A stretch of 64,000 bases of DNA from Brienomyrus brachyistius. Taxonomy: Eukaryota > Chordata > Actinopteri > Osteoglossiformes > Mormyridae. A model generated the notes under the pieces. That model was not told the origin of the DNA and did no database searches. It worked only from the letters and a program-made list of their open reading frames with translations. A program made the position numbers and the translations under genes. Positions 21,665-32,206 of the stretch are shown piece after piece. The stretch is from positions 124,001-188,000 of the forward strand of contig NW_026042406.1 of NCBI RefSeq assembly GCF_023856365.1, read 5' to 3'. Position 1 is the first letter of the stretch. Each line of letters begins with the position of its first letter.

Positions 21665-22381
21665 ATGGAACACGCTAGGAAAATGTATCTGGTCCCTAAG
21701 GCACAGCTTGAAAAACTGCATAATGCCACATCTCCTAAAGACACGATAAGACAGACTGCCGAAAGCGAATTGGACATTGCAATACGCAACATTTTATCAA
21801 GAACGGATGTTGCTGACCACGAAAAGGTCCGCTTGTACACAGAGGTGCTACAGAGATATTTGACTTTGGCCAGGCAAGGTGATAATGAGCCCTTATCTTT
21901 AACACTTCCTCCTGAAGAGTCCATGATAGATAATGCTGTGGCGGCACGTGCCACCGTTACTGGGGATTCCATTATGGACGAAGTCATTAAAAATGTTGCT
22001 TCGCGTAACAAGAAAAAGGCTGAATATATAATGGGTAAAATGCATGAAAACTCTGCCGTCACTGCGTGGAATCCGCGCGGGGAGTGTGTTTTCAATGGTA
22101 CAACTACCACTGGATCCCACATGCTCGATTTGCTTAAAAACATTACCAACCCGCATAACGTGAACGAGGGGAAAAGGCCTGTGGGGTGGGGAGAATTTCT
22201 ACAAGGCCTGGCTAGACTCAACATGCCTTGCACCCTCATACCTAACCAAGATGTCGGACGTCTCATAGAGTCGATCAAGAACAAGCCCCGCACCGAGGAG
22301 CGGCGTGACGGGACACCCCGAGATGGTCGGTCACCGCGAACCCCACGGAAATTCTTAAGACCCGACTGGCTTGTATTTTAA
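21665..22381 (+). CDS. Conserved adintovirus protein, unknown function (238 aa)
   Basis: ATG 21665 lies four bases after the previous stop. The N-terminal half is helical and charged (MEHARKMYLVPKAQLEKL). The C-terminal half contains GSHMLDLLKNITNP, then PVGWGEFLQGLARLN, and a basic Arg/Pro-rich tail. The diverged element B keeps only the C-terminal half (53938-54357), where GSHILDLMK and GWEPFL are retained, so this part is under constraint. Fish Polintons commonly carry such a gene between the ATPase and protease blocks. I know no function. It is intact here and in the duplicate at 38880-39596. Confidence 0.75.
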   Translation: MEHARKMYLVPKAQLEKLHNATSPKDTIRQTAESELDIAIRNILSRTDVADHEKVRLYTEVLQRYLTLARQGDNEPLSLTLPPEESMIDNAVAARATVTGDSIMDEVIKNVASRNKKKAEYIMGKMHENSAVTAWNPRGECVFNGTTTTGSHMLDLLKNITNPHNVNEGKRPVGWGEFLQGLARLNMPCTLIPNQDVGRLIESIKNKPRTEERRDGTPRDGRSPRTPRKFLRPDWLVF

Positions 22382-22436
22382 AATGCTTTTGTACTTAATT
22401 AAAACACTCAAACGTGATATTTTGTCTTTGTGTTTT

Positions 22437-22985
22437 TTATTTGTCATGCACAATCTTTTTCAAAGCCTTACAACATCTCACCATCTGCATTTTGGTAAAC
22501 ATATTTTTCACACGATTGATATATTTAAATTTAGAAACAAAATGAGAAACCATAGCATCGTTCTTTTTTAAATCATTGCTATAAAACGATATAATTTTGC
22601 AAAAAGAAAAGCCTCTACAGCGGTTAATTAAATAAAAAATGCAATGTTGTCCACACGTCACACTGAGATCGCTTTGAAGCTGCTTCGCGTTGCAAACGAG
22701 ACGGTCACAGTGCTTTGTCATAAAAGCGTTTATGACCCTCGGAAAGCTGGGGTGATCCGGAGGATTTCCGTAGGAGTCGAAAAACTCTGCGGTGCTGTCA
22801 GTACCGATGAAAAGCGCCAGCCAGTGCTCACCGGGTGCCCAACTCGGATGTGTGTTGACGATGAAGATTGCGGGTAATTTTTCAAGTTTTACATCCTCCA
22901 GCTCGTCACAAGCCAACACCCCATAAAAATGTCTAGCAGTCCAGCGGTTTCTGCCAAGGATGTTGGATAGCTCCAAGGTGTTCAT
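22437..22985 (-). CDS. Adenain-like cysteine protease (C5/Ulp1 fold)
   Basis: The 182-aa intact frame starts at ATG 22985. The catalytic His is in PGEHWLALFIG (about residue 54), followed by FFDSYGNPP, whose Asp is the likely third triad member. The catalytic Cys is in VTCGQHCIFYL (about residue 112), with the Gln-bearing loop before it. The family matures capsid and core proteins in the particle, as adenovirus protease does. It lies two bases downstream of the MCP stop on the same strand, and its own 3' end converges on the rightward block. The second copy (39652-40200) is identical as read. Confidence 0.92.
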   Translation of the reverse strand: MNTLELSNILGRNRWTARHFYGVLACDELEDVKLEKLPAIFIVNTHPSWAPGEHWLALFIGTDSTAEFFDSYGNPPDHPSFPRVINAFMTKHCDRLVCNAKQLQSDLSVTCGQHCIFYLINRCRGFSFCKIISFYSNDLKKNDAMVSHFVSKFKYINRVKNMFTKMQMVRCCKALKKIVHDK

Positions 22986-22987
22986 GA

Positions 22988-24291
22988 CTAGTAGTAATCG
23001 TACAATACATTTCTCCTTTGGTTAATCTCGATTATATTGTCGAATGATGCGTAAACTATCAATGTCGCAGTCCTGGCCAGCGGCTGGCGGAACCTCATCT
23101 CCAGGCGCATATTTCCGCTTTTAACCATGGAGAGATGCTGATTAACTTGTCACCCGACGAGGGATGTAAAGGCGTACAAAGTGTAACCATTTATATACTC
23201 GTTTCTGTCAACAGCGAAAGGCTCGTTTTTCAAATGTCTCCCCGTAGCCAAAATCAAACTAATATTCACGGGCCACGTTTCCTCGGATAAAATCTGGTTG
23301 AAAGGGTTTAGAGGGATACTGCTGGCCATCTACGTAAAGCACTACAAATTCAGCGTCGTAATGTTGAAAATTGAAGGGGTTTCGATCGTACGCGCCCATA
23401 AAACCCATATTATCTACAAGCCCGATAACTACGGTTTTAGGCAGCTGACCTAGAAACAAATTTTCTTGAGCGCAGACACGGCTACCCGCGGCCACACTAA
23501 AAGTTCTCATACATACTCTCTCGATCGGGTATTTCGCGTTGGCTGTCAGCAATGCGCTCGCGTGCCCCAGTTTGACAGCCGTCGATACAGAAACTTTTTT
23601 AACAAAGAGGGATGCCGATACTATTTTGAGCGAGTACTGCTCAGCTGCATCACCGCTCATGAGGCAAAACTCATCTTTGTTTCGGACCATTTTAATTTTG
23701 ACGTCGACCCCATTTAGCATTAGCCGCTCCTGAAAAAATATGTCAGAGTGTATTGGGCCCATCAAATCGAAAACGCTGCTCCTTGCCGAAAATGCGGCTC
23801 TTTTCTCTAGCCCCGCGTTAAGGCCTTGCGGGTCTGTCTCATTCATTCCTGTACTGCTGTCTTTGAAAAACAACCCGCAGGTAAACTGTCTGGAGAGCGT
23901 ACCAACGCTATAATTAAGCAGGCACTATCATCGCTCTGTAAGGGTAAGTGTTGCTAGATTGGCTCACTAGCCGGTCACCCAGGGATACGTCCACTTGTGA
24001 GAAAATCGAGGCGACCGGATGTATGACTCCCACATTTGCCCCTGCGTCAATGTTTGTACCGTTAGCTCTTGTGATCCGACACCGGAGATGCAGTAGCGTG
24101 TTGTTGAGATCTAGGTAATCTTCCCCATTACCGGCGATAAAAAACTCCAGGGGGCCATTATCAGTTAAGGCTGAGAGTGGTGGCACTTCCACGTATATAT
24201 TCTTATCAATGCTTGCTTGCGTGTACGGTAATGCAAAAATGTCCAATTCTGATTTCATACACTCTTCCGACATGTTGTGAATGAGGGCCAT
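22988..24291 (-). pseudogene. MCP: Major capsid protein (double jelly-roll, hexon-like), broken
   Basis: The gene starts at ATG 24291. The N-terminal piece (24291-23914) has SELDIFALPYTQASID, DYLDLNNTLLHLRCRI and the family landmark SIFSQVDVSLGDRL, and stops just after NTYPYRAMI. A second piece (23873-23259) carries RSSVFDLMGPIHSDIFFQE and FLGQLPKTVVIGLVDN. The last part, ending at stop 22988-22990 (LIVYASFDNIIEIN), lies in another frame. At least two lesions, near 23914 and 23259, therefore interrupt it. The family forms the icosahedral shell. Element B has an intact homologue of 437 aa at 55020-56333. Confidence 0.9.
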
Positions 24292-24295
24292 AGTT

Positions 24296-24736
24296 TTAGA
24301 AAATGTAGCTTCTTCTCTGTGCTTTTTTGGCCACCTTCTTCTCGCGCTTCTTTTTGACTACTGTGCCTCTCTTGGGTATTGCTTTGCGTTTTTTAGCGGA
24401 GGTAATTCGATCCCCAGGGGGTCTATGCCGCTTGCCGCGAGCAAGCACCATGAGCCCCGAGCCCTCTTGCGGCTGTGCTGTCAATTGACCCGTCATGGCT
24501 CCTGTTACTACGTCTTTAACGATATTTTGGGCGGCCGATTTTAAATGCGGCTTCGCCATATTGAAAGTCCTTTTAAGAAATGGCACAGCCATTCTGAGGA
24601 GGCCTCGAAAAAGCCCCCCCAGACCACCGCCGTACATAACGGGGGCCCCATTGTATCCGGGTAGCCCGTTTCCCGCCTGGTTTCTGTAGTATTCCACATA
24701 TCTATGTGGATCTGAAAAGCCATCGGCGCTGTACAT
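24296..24736 (-). CDS. Virion core protein, adenovirus pX/mu-like
   Basis: The 146-aa intact frame starts at ATG 24736 and ends four bases before the MCP start. It opens with YVEYYRNQAGNGLPGYNG, then a Gly-rich and hydrophobic segment (GGLGGLFRGLLRMAVPFL), then KPHLKSAAQNI, and ends in a very basic Lys/Arg tail (KKKREKKVAKKAQRR). The basic tail suggests DNA condensation in the particle. The family link to adenovirus core peptides rests on position and composition rather than clear sequence identity. The element B homologue is at 56324-56788. Confidence 0.7.
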   Translation of the reverse strand: MYSADGFSDPHRYVEYYRNQAGNGLPGYNGAPVMYGGGLGGLFRGLLRMAVPFLKRTFNMAKPHLKSAAQNIVKDVVTGAMTGQLTAQPQEGSGLMVLARGKRHRPPGDRITSAKKRKAIPKRGTVVKKKREKKVAKKAQRRSYIF

Positions 24737-24751
24737 TGGGGGTAGTACTGC

Positions 24752-25478
24752 TTAACCGGCCTGAAATGCAGTTTTACTATCGTTTTCCCGTATCGGAAGG
24801 GTATCGTCTTGTTCTGCTGAGACTAACTCAATGACTATATCAATGTGATTCTTGCAGAGCGACACATAATGAATCCTGTCATAAGACATTGTGACCATCG
24901 AGTTGTGTTCCCCAGCTATATGTACACCCCGTAAAAGAGGCACGTAGCTGTCACCCACTCTTTGATGCTCGACAATGTCTGAATACATGTAAATTGTGTA
25001 AAAACCGGCGCTTATGTCGGCGGGGTACGGTGCCGCTGGTCTATCGCCAATCTTCTGAAATACATCAGGCACAAACCCCAGCATCCGTGCAAGATTACCT
25101 TTCGCTTTAAAGGCAACGTGCGGGGGTCCGACCATATACACTTTGTTTATCACGCTATAGTCAAATTTTTGTTTTGACATTCCTAGAACCTCATTCGTCT
25201 CACTGATTAGGTTTTCAATATCTCTAATATCCCGCCTTTAGCTTGTACTGTAGGTCGACGGTAACGACATCCATCCTGTCACGTAAAACAAGGTGTCTTC
25301 TTCTACCAGTGTATCCCATGTACGTGGGTAATGGATTTCGGCTAATCCTACTTCCCATTTACCATTCAGTTCAAATCGGCTTGGCTAGTTTTGTCGTGTA
25401 GCTCGATATGGTATTGTGCGGGAAAACATCCATAGACGCATTGCTTGGGAGCGTGACATAAAAGCCGCTTTCCTCCAT
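24752..25478 (-). pseudogene. Penton-like minor capsid protein (single jelly-roll), broken
   Basis: ATG 25478 opens ESGFYVTLPSNASMDVFP, closely matching the start of the intact element B protein (57589). The last 142 residues are open at 25180-24752, including ARMLGFVPDVFQKIG, DISAGFYTIYMYSDIVEHQ and LLRGVHIAGEHNSM. The central part (about 25180-25400) is scrambled by indels and lacks an open frame. The protein occupies capsid vertices in this group. The coding order protease, MCP, core, penton is the same in element B. Confidence 0.85.
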
Positions 25479-25561
25479 GGCTGTTTTTGATGGAACTGAA
25501 CGCTACAAACACGGGCCGTCGCACTTATACGTCAACTACTTGTTTAGCAGCAACCCAGCTG

Positions 25562-26510
25562 TTAAATTTGTCTGGACATCCCTGCCATTTCACTACAAAC
25601 ATTTTGACCACCCAGCGTTTTTTCCGCAACAATTTTCTCAACTTTGAAGTTTTTGTCTTTGCCTAGTCTGATCTTTTGTAGCTCTTCGGCGTAAAATGTC
25701 CCCTCTATGATATCGTCGTCATAATCTTTTAACCTATACACCGGTGGTGCTCTAGGTAGATGTTCGGCTATGGTAAAATACTCATCCGTAAATGTTTGCT
25801 CATATCCTTTGGTGAATTTTCCACGTGCTTTAGACACCCTGACCACATCACCATTTTTAAACTTATGACGATGCTTTTTAGATATACTCGGCATCAAACC
25901 ATAAACGTTGTTGAAGACTTGGGCCGCATTCTGTGCATTAACCTCAACCGGCTTCATTTTAATGGTACTGTGGTGGGTATTATTGTAAGCGATCGCTAGA
26001 TCTTGTACAATGTCTACATACCTTCTTGAATTATAAGCTGTAAAATAACTACACATTAAAAGACACGAATGTGTCGCTAAACCTTTCCACTACAGACGCC
26101 TTGACATCGTTACCAGTGGCGAAATGTATTATTCCATGTTTCTCGGTAAGCTTATGAAACGACGCGTTAAAAAAAAATAAAAAAATCTCTGTCCCGTGAT
26201 CGGTTTGTAGCCTTTTAGGGGTCCTGCCTTCAGAGAGAATGTTTTCAAACACTTTCTTTACCTCTGCCCCCATCTTGCTTTTAAGACATTGTACCCATGC
26301 GTATTTTGATAGAATGTCTATACACGTTAACATGTGTTTAAAATCGTCATTCTGTTCCGCGTAAGCCGACATGTCCCCCAAGTCAGCTTGCCATTGAGAA
26401 TCGATATTAGTCACAAAGACTCTGTTCCTTTTAAAGTTAAACCTGATCGGTTTATGTAATGTGTATGCATCTTCACCAGATAGCCATGTAGCAACTTTTC
26501 TTATTTATAT
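25562..26510 (-). pseudogene. INT: Retrovirus-like integrase with chromodomain-type tail, broken
   Basis: The N-terminal piece (to about 26061) contains WLSGEDAYTLHKPI, the first catalytic Asp in WQADLGDM, the second in LQTDHGTEI, and the Glu region VKASVVERF. It then runs out of frame. A second frame (26056-25562) continues with YVDIVQDLAIAYNNTHH, a conserved stretch VYRLKDYDDDIIEGTFYAEE, and the start of a chromodomain-like end (KNFKVEKIVAEK). The last Trp-rich part is again shifted. A T-rich insertion near 26173-26184 also disturbs the core. The DDE integrase inserts the element DNA; this copy is inactive. Confidence 0.9.
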
Positions 26511-26721
26511 TACACACACCTTCTTCATCTATCAGAGATCAGTATAATCTGTCGGGGCCTCCAAAAGACCCAGGGTTTGATGGTGTACAATAGACACGCT
26601 TCAAGTGCTTGTCATCCATCATGTACCTCTAGCAATAATGGCACAGTGGTTTTTGAGTCAACTCTTTATTTAGAATGCATGCAAAAATTGTCAGAAACAT
26701 TTCGATCACATAGTTCAGCGT

Positions 26722-27420
26722 TTACACAGCAGCCTGGGGTGGTTTGTATGCGTGCAAAATACAGAATTCATTATATGCGTCATCTATAGCCCCCTCGTAA
26801 TCTGCCCCTTCAACTTCACATTTCAACTCGCGCAATTTCTCCCGTATGTTTATTTCAGCTTTAAGATCATACATAACGGCTTCAACAGCGCCCTGTACTT
26901 TCATGGGGGAGGGGTGGGGATTGAACACCGACACCGCTTTTGTGATGATATGTTTAAACCATGGTCTATACAGCTTTTTGACCAACTTTTCAAAATTGTG
27001 AAAGAAGTAAAATGGCTCGGGATCGTACAGGCACGTGTGCCGAAGCTGGCTAGGATGCATCACAGAGCAACCTACACAGTCCTCCAAGTCCTCCTCGATC
27101 ACATGATCCAGAATGCAGGCAAGAGCCCCTTTGATAATTTTCATAGCCAAGTCAGTGATGCTCCCATCCACAACATCTTCAGACAATGACAGCGCAGAAA
27201 AACTCTGACAGAGCTCCTCGAGCGTCGGTGACAGGGACCGTGGTGCTCCCAAGAATACATGCGGGGTCACCTCCGCAGCCTCAACCATCAATGCCGGCCA
27301 TTGCGCCCACGGTGGGCTCGAAGGGGGTGACGATGAAAGGCACGGGGTCGCCTTATGGACCCCATGATGCGGCCTGCTGAAGGTCAAAAGGCTCTGGTGA
27401 GTTGTCAAGTCGCAGCCCAA
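26722..27420 (-). CDS. Cys/HPSQ-motif adintovirus protein (element A copy)
   Basis: The open frame has no good ATG at its 5' end; an upstream ATG at about 27676 opens a short related-looking Ser/Thr/Pro-rich leader in other frames, so the N-terminus is probably frameshifted. The conserved core is CVGCSVMHPSQLRHTCL, followed by FYFFHNFEKLVKKLY and KVQGAVEAVMYDLKAEINIRE. Element B has the same Cys-x2-Cys-x4-His-Pro-Ser-Gln-x2-His-x-Cys-Leu pattern at 59600-60205. The spacing suggests a small zinc site. It is the last gene before the right TIR. I do not recognise a family. Confidence 0.65.
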   Translation of the reverse strand: MGCDLTTHQSLLTFSRPHHGVHKATPCLSSSPPSSPPWAQWPALMVEAAEVTPHVFLGAPRSLSPTLEELCQSFSALSLSEDVVDGSITDLAMKIIKGALACILDHVIEEDLEDCVGCSVMHPSQLRHTCLYDPEPFYFFHNFEKLVKKLYRPWFKHIITKAVSVFNPHPSPMKVQGAVEAVMYDLKAEINIREKLRELKCEVEGADYEGAIDDAYNEFCILHAYKPPQAAV

Positions 27421-27954
27421 AAGTCACTGGCTGTATCGGTGGAGACCAGGATGGTGACCGCTGAGGGTCGATTTCAGCGTTGTTCAGCAGCAGTCCAAAA
27501 GTATGCTCGTCTATCAGAGGCAGCTGACAGGACGGATCCGGCTGTGTGGTCACTTCAGGAGACGTCGGGATAGTCGAAGTTGTCTGTTTGCACGACGTTG
27601 CTCGCTGGGGAGGTGTGTCTCATCTTCTGAGTGCTGGCTCACAGGCGTGGTGGGTATTAATACGCTTTTCACCATGGTTAAGTACATCCTTCTCTCATCT
27701 TATTGGTTGCTATTGCCACAAAGGGGGCTGGTCTAATGATTCCCCGTCAATCTCACTTTGTTCAAACTTTCTCTCGAGTTTTACACAGATACATTCTTTA
27801 TGCGAGAATATGCTGCACAGAGCTCCATGCTTGCGTTACCTCCACGGTTTGCGGGGCGCCCATGTTGGGTTTAGCGGCACTAAGTCACGGCTATGGAGCG
27901 TCGCCGGTGTTAAACTCATGGTCGGCACTGTCTGTATGAGACCGGCAACAATTT
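27421..27954. other. Element A interval between the last gene and the right TIR
   Basis: It probably contains the damaged 5' end and promoter of the preceding leftward gene. An ATG at about 27676 (minus strand) opens about 40 residues before a stop. No further gene is seen. Confidence 0.4.
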
Positions 27955-28902
27955 GACAATTGTTCACCATTTGACAGTTGCTTGATGCAACGAGCTGGCT
28001 CAATAAAGGAAATGCTGTGTGGATCTATGCGCATGCGCTCGTTTAAACAAGAATTAACCGCGTTCTTTGATTATTGTTGTCGAAAATGCTCAGAGCGCTT
28101 TACTTTGTTATTCACATTGGTAGAAAAGTGCTTCATTCCTTAAAAACATTACGGTTATAGAGGTTTTATTTGAAATAACAGGCGCTCCGCTGTCGTCGCC
28201 ATTTTGAAAGGGGTGTTGGCGTGGGTGCGCATGCGCCGGACTAGCGATCGGCCATTCCGCCCTGCGTTGTTCAAACAGACAAGCCGCATGTGACGGAGCT
28301 CCGGGTTCGTTTCGTCATATTTCTAAAATTTTGCCGCTTACATGCTTTCTCCAACCTGGTAAATATCACTAAAGTCTTTCGTGGTGGTTAAATGTAACGT
28401 GTGCTCTCTTCTTTTAAAACGACGTGCGGTATGTTTATTGACTTCGCTTGCGCTTGTTTAAATTTGTTCTTCTGCTTCTTTCGGGCATGTTTGTTTAAAA
28501 TCACCCTGCTTTTATTTTAAAATAACACTAAAGTTTTTCTTCTTTTGGTGCTTTCTTCTTAAAATACGCCGTGGCGCTTACCAACACGCGGCTACGAGGT
28601 GGACGGACCCCCCGCTTAACGTGTATGCGCTAACTTGCCATCATCCTGCTCGATGTTTTATTATTCTTTAAAAACGTAATTTAAAAAAACACAATAAAAT
28701 ACATTAATAGAATAAAAATACATTACAAGTTTAACGGCAATATCCCAATCCAAATGGCCCCCTATCGGCAACACGTGGCATAAGCATGTATGGTGTATAG
28801 AGATAAGCCATCGACCAATCAGAATAAAGGATACGCCCCCCTCCCACTTATGACGTCAGAAGCGGAGCAAAATTAAGCTCCGCCCAAGGTACCACATAAT
28901 AT
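27955..28902 (-). repeat. Right terminal inverted repeat of element A
   Basis: It is the inverted counterpart of 13961-14924. It keeps the palindromic TGACGTCA (28851), CCAAT (28815) and CACGTG (28772), but the CArG site has decayed (TGGTGTATAG). Many scattered substitutions against the left TIR indicate that the insertion is not recent. Confidence 0.88.
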
Positions 28903-29331
28903 CGCTCTTGTGCTTGTTTAAATTCAGCATTTGCTCTTCTGATTCTTTTGGGCATGTTTGTACTTGTTTAAATCCCGCCTGCTTTTCTTTCAAAAAATAC
29001 ACCGTGGCGCTTGTGCCTACTAACACGTGGCTATGGCCAGACGGACCCCCCCTGCTAGACGTGCATCTTAGCTTGCATTAATCCTGCTATACGTTTCATT
29101 ATTCCTTAAAAACTATAATTAAAACACATCTAATGTATTTTTATTCTATTAAAGTTTAATGGCAACCCTTACCTCCCAAACCATATGGCGCAACACGTGG
29201 CATAAGCATGTATACCATATATGGACATAACCCCTCGACCAATCAGAATAAGGGATACGCCCCCTCCCGCTTATGACATCAGAAGCAGAACCAAATTAAG
29301 CTCCGCCCAATGTATCACCCAACATCTCTCT
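28903..29331 (-). repeat. Second, truncated right TIR in tandem
   Basis: This stretch repeats the outer 400 or so bases of the right TIR in the same orientation. It runs from TGCTTGTTTAAATTC through AGTTTAATGGCAA and CACGTGGCATAAGCATG to ATTAAGCTCCGCCCAATGTA. It retains CCATATATGG at 29215, but its CRE has decayed to TGACATCA at about 29274. It is the end of another element of the same family, left when two insertions or recombination placed two ends side by side. Confidence 0.8.
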
Positions 29332-29671
29332 TGTCCTCTACTACCTGGAGGTCACGGTCATTCTGAAGCATCTACAGCGACCAGGCATGATGGAGCACAT
29401 GACCGCAAGTATTGTATTCTTTTTGTCTTCACTTTTCCTTTTTGCCAATTCGCTTATTAATCAGTGGGACATCATTGTCTTGTGCAGGTCCAGGAGCAGG
29501 ACCGAATCCGACCATGCGGTGATTGAGGTGAAGGAACAAGATGTCGGCACGGCGAGTGGCCACATTTGCATTGTCCTCTGAGGAGGAGGCAGTAAGCATA
29601 TCAAGCTTGAAAAGATTTATTGTCATTTATTTCAAAAGCAGAAATTAAATCTCTTCCTCTGTCAACAGTAG

Positions 29672-31046
29672 TTTGACATCTTCACATGGGAAGGGCTACA
29701 GCTTCTGAGCTCCAAGAGAACCGGGACGACGACTGATGACCTGGGAGGAGACCTGAACCGGCTGCACCAAAAGTGAGCTAATCATGATTCATTCCTCTAT
29801 AATTTGTTCTAGATACATGTTGTCATGTGTTGTGCGAGATGTATTAATAAATCTTATTCGTTTTGTATTTTAGATACAAGCTGGATCCAGTCACCAGCCA
29901 AACGGCCCGGCGCATCTTTGAGACGGCCACCAAGGACTTGAGTGACCAGAAGTCGTCCTTGGTAGCCGATTACCTCACGCATTCCACTGCAACGGCTGAC
30001 AAGCACTACCGGATAAAAGTCATGGAATGTGGTGCTGGCCAATAAGCTGCTGAAGAAGCTGGCAGGTGACTCAAGGTAGGCATGTTTTCCGTTTGTCAAC
30101 ACACTTACCAACATCAAGACACAAAACCAAAGCCCTCACCACTGAACAATAACCGTAAAACTTTGTGTGTTTTTTTTAATCCCAGCGCCGACTCCACAGA
30201 GGAAGGATCCAGCTGTTCTGCCCATGGCGCCGCATGGGATGCTGCCCTGGCGTCCAACCAGCAGATGATGTCCAGGCAGCATTCCATCAGCTCCTTCGAA
30301 TCCACCCCGTGACCCTGGATGGCGACATCCCAGACAAGACTGTAGGGACACAGGTCGGGCCAGTTTCAGCGACAGCTCTGAGTGCTGGCTGAAGATGAGG
30401 ATGCGTGTCCAGCATGTCCTCTGTGAGTATTGTTTGTAGCACTAATTTTTAAAGCACTTTACTGATAAGCAATCCTATCTACATAGTCTTCCTAACAACA
30501 ATTTGCTTTGTTCTTGACAGTACACTTTGGCAGACAGCAGCCCACCGAGTCCCGGGTCGACGCTTGGATCAGGAACCAAGGCTGGAGAAGCAACATTCCA
30601 AAGCGCAGCCAGCGTCCTCAAGGACTGGAGACCAGTGGGTTCGGTGGACACCGCCATTGATTCCAGCCACATCCAGGAGCTCATCCACAAGCAGAAGTGG
30701 AAGGGACTTGCGGTGGACATTGCGGGGAAGGGAGTCTGCGCCACCTGGCAGTTCCAGGCTGGTGAGGTGGTATGTGACCACCACGGGCCGGTAGTCACAG
30801 CCACTGAGGGCCAGCGGATTCATGAGAGCACAAAGGAAGAAGAATCCGGCTACATGTTTTTTTTCAGGAACAGCCAGGGCATCCACATGTGTGTGGATGC
30901 TCATTCCCCTGAGTGTGCCTGTCACCCAGGCATACAGACCTTTGGCCGGCTGGTTAACCACTTCCGGAAAAAAAGCTAACCTCCGGCCAAGGTTGTACAG
31001 CACACCAGAGGGACAGGACATGATAAAAATAAAACAAGAAAAATAA
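29672..31046 (+). CDS. Spliced gene: tyrosine-recombinase-like tail joined to a KMT5A-like SET domain
   Basis: Exon-like blocks with consensus splice sites are about 29672-29770, 29872-30075, 30186-30422 and 30521-31046; AATAAA signals follow at about 31027 and 31169. The second block encodes RRIFETATKDLSDQKSSLV and YLTHSTATADKHYR, which resembles the His/Tyr end of a tyrosine recombinase such as those of Crypton transposons. The last block encodes a SET domain (GKGVCATWQFQAGEVVCDHH, GYMFFFRNSQ, CVDA, RLVNHF) like KMT5A, the histone H4K20 monomethyltransferase. The Asn-His pocket is present, but a frame break follows NHFRKK. Upstream exons for the recombinase core are not found. It may be a decayed copy of a transposon gene. 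Confidence 0.5.
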
Positions 31047-32206
31047 ATGTTGGGGAGGAACTTTGATTATGGGGTGCAGAGGACATCATTCAGGGGAGAG
31101 GGGTTGGAGCTCTCCTGCCTGTGAAACCCTGCACCCCAGTTTGCCCTGTTTTATGTTTATGAATGTGCAATAAAGTTACACCTTTCTATAAAAACACAGG
31201 TATGCTCATTTTTTAGTAGTGTTTAATGCCTTGTAATATCTTTGAATCACTTTGCCTTTCCAACGGTTTATGCCCGGTGAAGGTAGGAAACGTACAATAA
31301 TATTCCTAGAGACATCGGGCCACATACAATTTAGTCCTACTCAGGGTCATAAAAAAGCAGTTGAGGAAACTGCAGCAAAGTAACATTTTGTTAAGCAACG
31401 GCCAGGTGCTGGGAAAAATAACCTTTAAAATAACTGATTATGATTATGAGTAATGCAACAAAATATTATGATCATTATAGGTCGTTTCTGTCCTCCTGTT
31501 GCTGCCAGGGCTTTTGTTTGATGGCAGTTTCACACCTCTGTGGTACACAGACAGCTACCCATCCCACAACACGCTGCGAAAGCCAGACGTCACACCTTGA
31601 GCAGATCTGCATTTCCCTTTATTTTAGCTTAATCACAAAACAACTTGTGCTCAAAGAACTGTGCTTTCATTCTATAGAAATGAACAAAAAAAAAGCATCA
31701 CAGAGGTCAAAGCAATGCCATCAGGGAAAATAGCAGCAACATTACACAAACATGCACTGTACATGGGGAATCAGGGCTCAATTCTGGACAGGGAGCCTGA
31801 GAAACGGCTACCACATCCAAGGAAGACCGCTGCTGAATTTCCCCCCCCCCATTTTCTCCTATGCGCGATTTTCTTGTATGTATGGGCATTGAAGGGAAGA
31901 CGAGGAAGTTTGTCGCTGGAAGAGGTAAGTCTGTGATTACCATGACAGGCACCTGACAGGAGGGTCAGTCCATGCCAAATCAAGCAGGGGCTCCATGGGC
32001 ATCATTCCTGATTTTGATAACTTGATATGTTGATCCTTATAGAGAACAATGAAAATTCCCCAAGTTTTATTGAAAAATTCTGATGCAGTCCAAAGTTACG
32101 GCCCTTTCAAAGTTGGGTGCCACGCCCCTTTTTTGCACTTATGAATCATGCATATAATTTGTAAGGGTTTTCAGGAGACCATACCTTCGCTTCTAAGCAT
32201 GCTAGA
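31047..32206. other. Non-coding interval
   Basis: After the SET exon there are polyadenylation-type signals and then no gene. A C-run occurs at about 31841-31850. Short open frames lack recognisable domains. Confidence 0.5.

Larger units (their letters stand above)
13961..28902 (+). mobile_element. Adintovirus/Polinton (Maverick) element A
   Basis: The element is bounded by inverted repeats of about 950 bp (13961-14924 and 27955-28902). It contains PolB, packaging ATPase, adenain-like protease, jelly-roll capsid proteins and a retrovirus-like integrase, which is the complete Polinton core set, and its 14.9-kb length is typical. Gene layout is two blocks pointing at each other and meeting near 22400: replication and packaging genes rightward, virion and integration genes leftward. 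At least five core genes are disrupted, so this is a fossil provirus. I found no clean 6-bp target-site duplication next to the assumed outer ends. Confidence 0.92.

Noticed and set aside
21613..22293. 226-codon minus-strand open frame opposite the conserved 238-aa gene (also at 38828-39508)
   Set aside because: It is antisense to a gene conserved in element B. The sense frame carries the conserved motifs, and the antisense one has no recognisable domain.
13961..28902. Element A as an adenovirus or other free virus contig rather than an insertion
   Set aside because: The retrovirus-like integrase, long TIRs and flanking fish LINE/C2H2 DNA show an integrated Polinton-type element.
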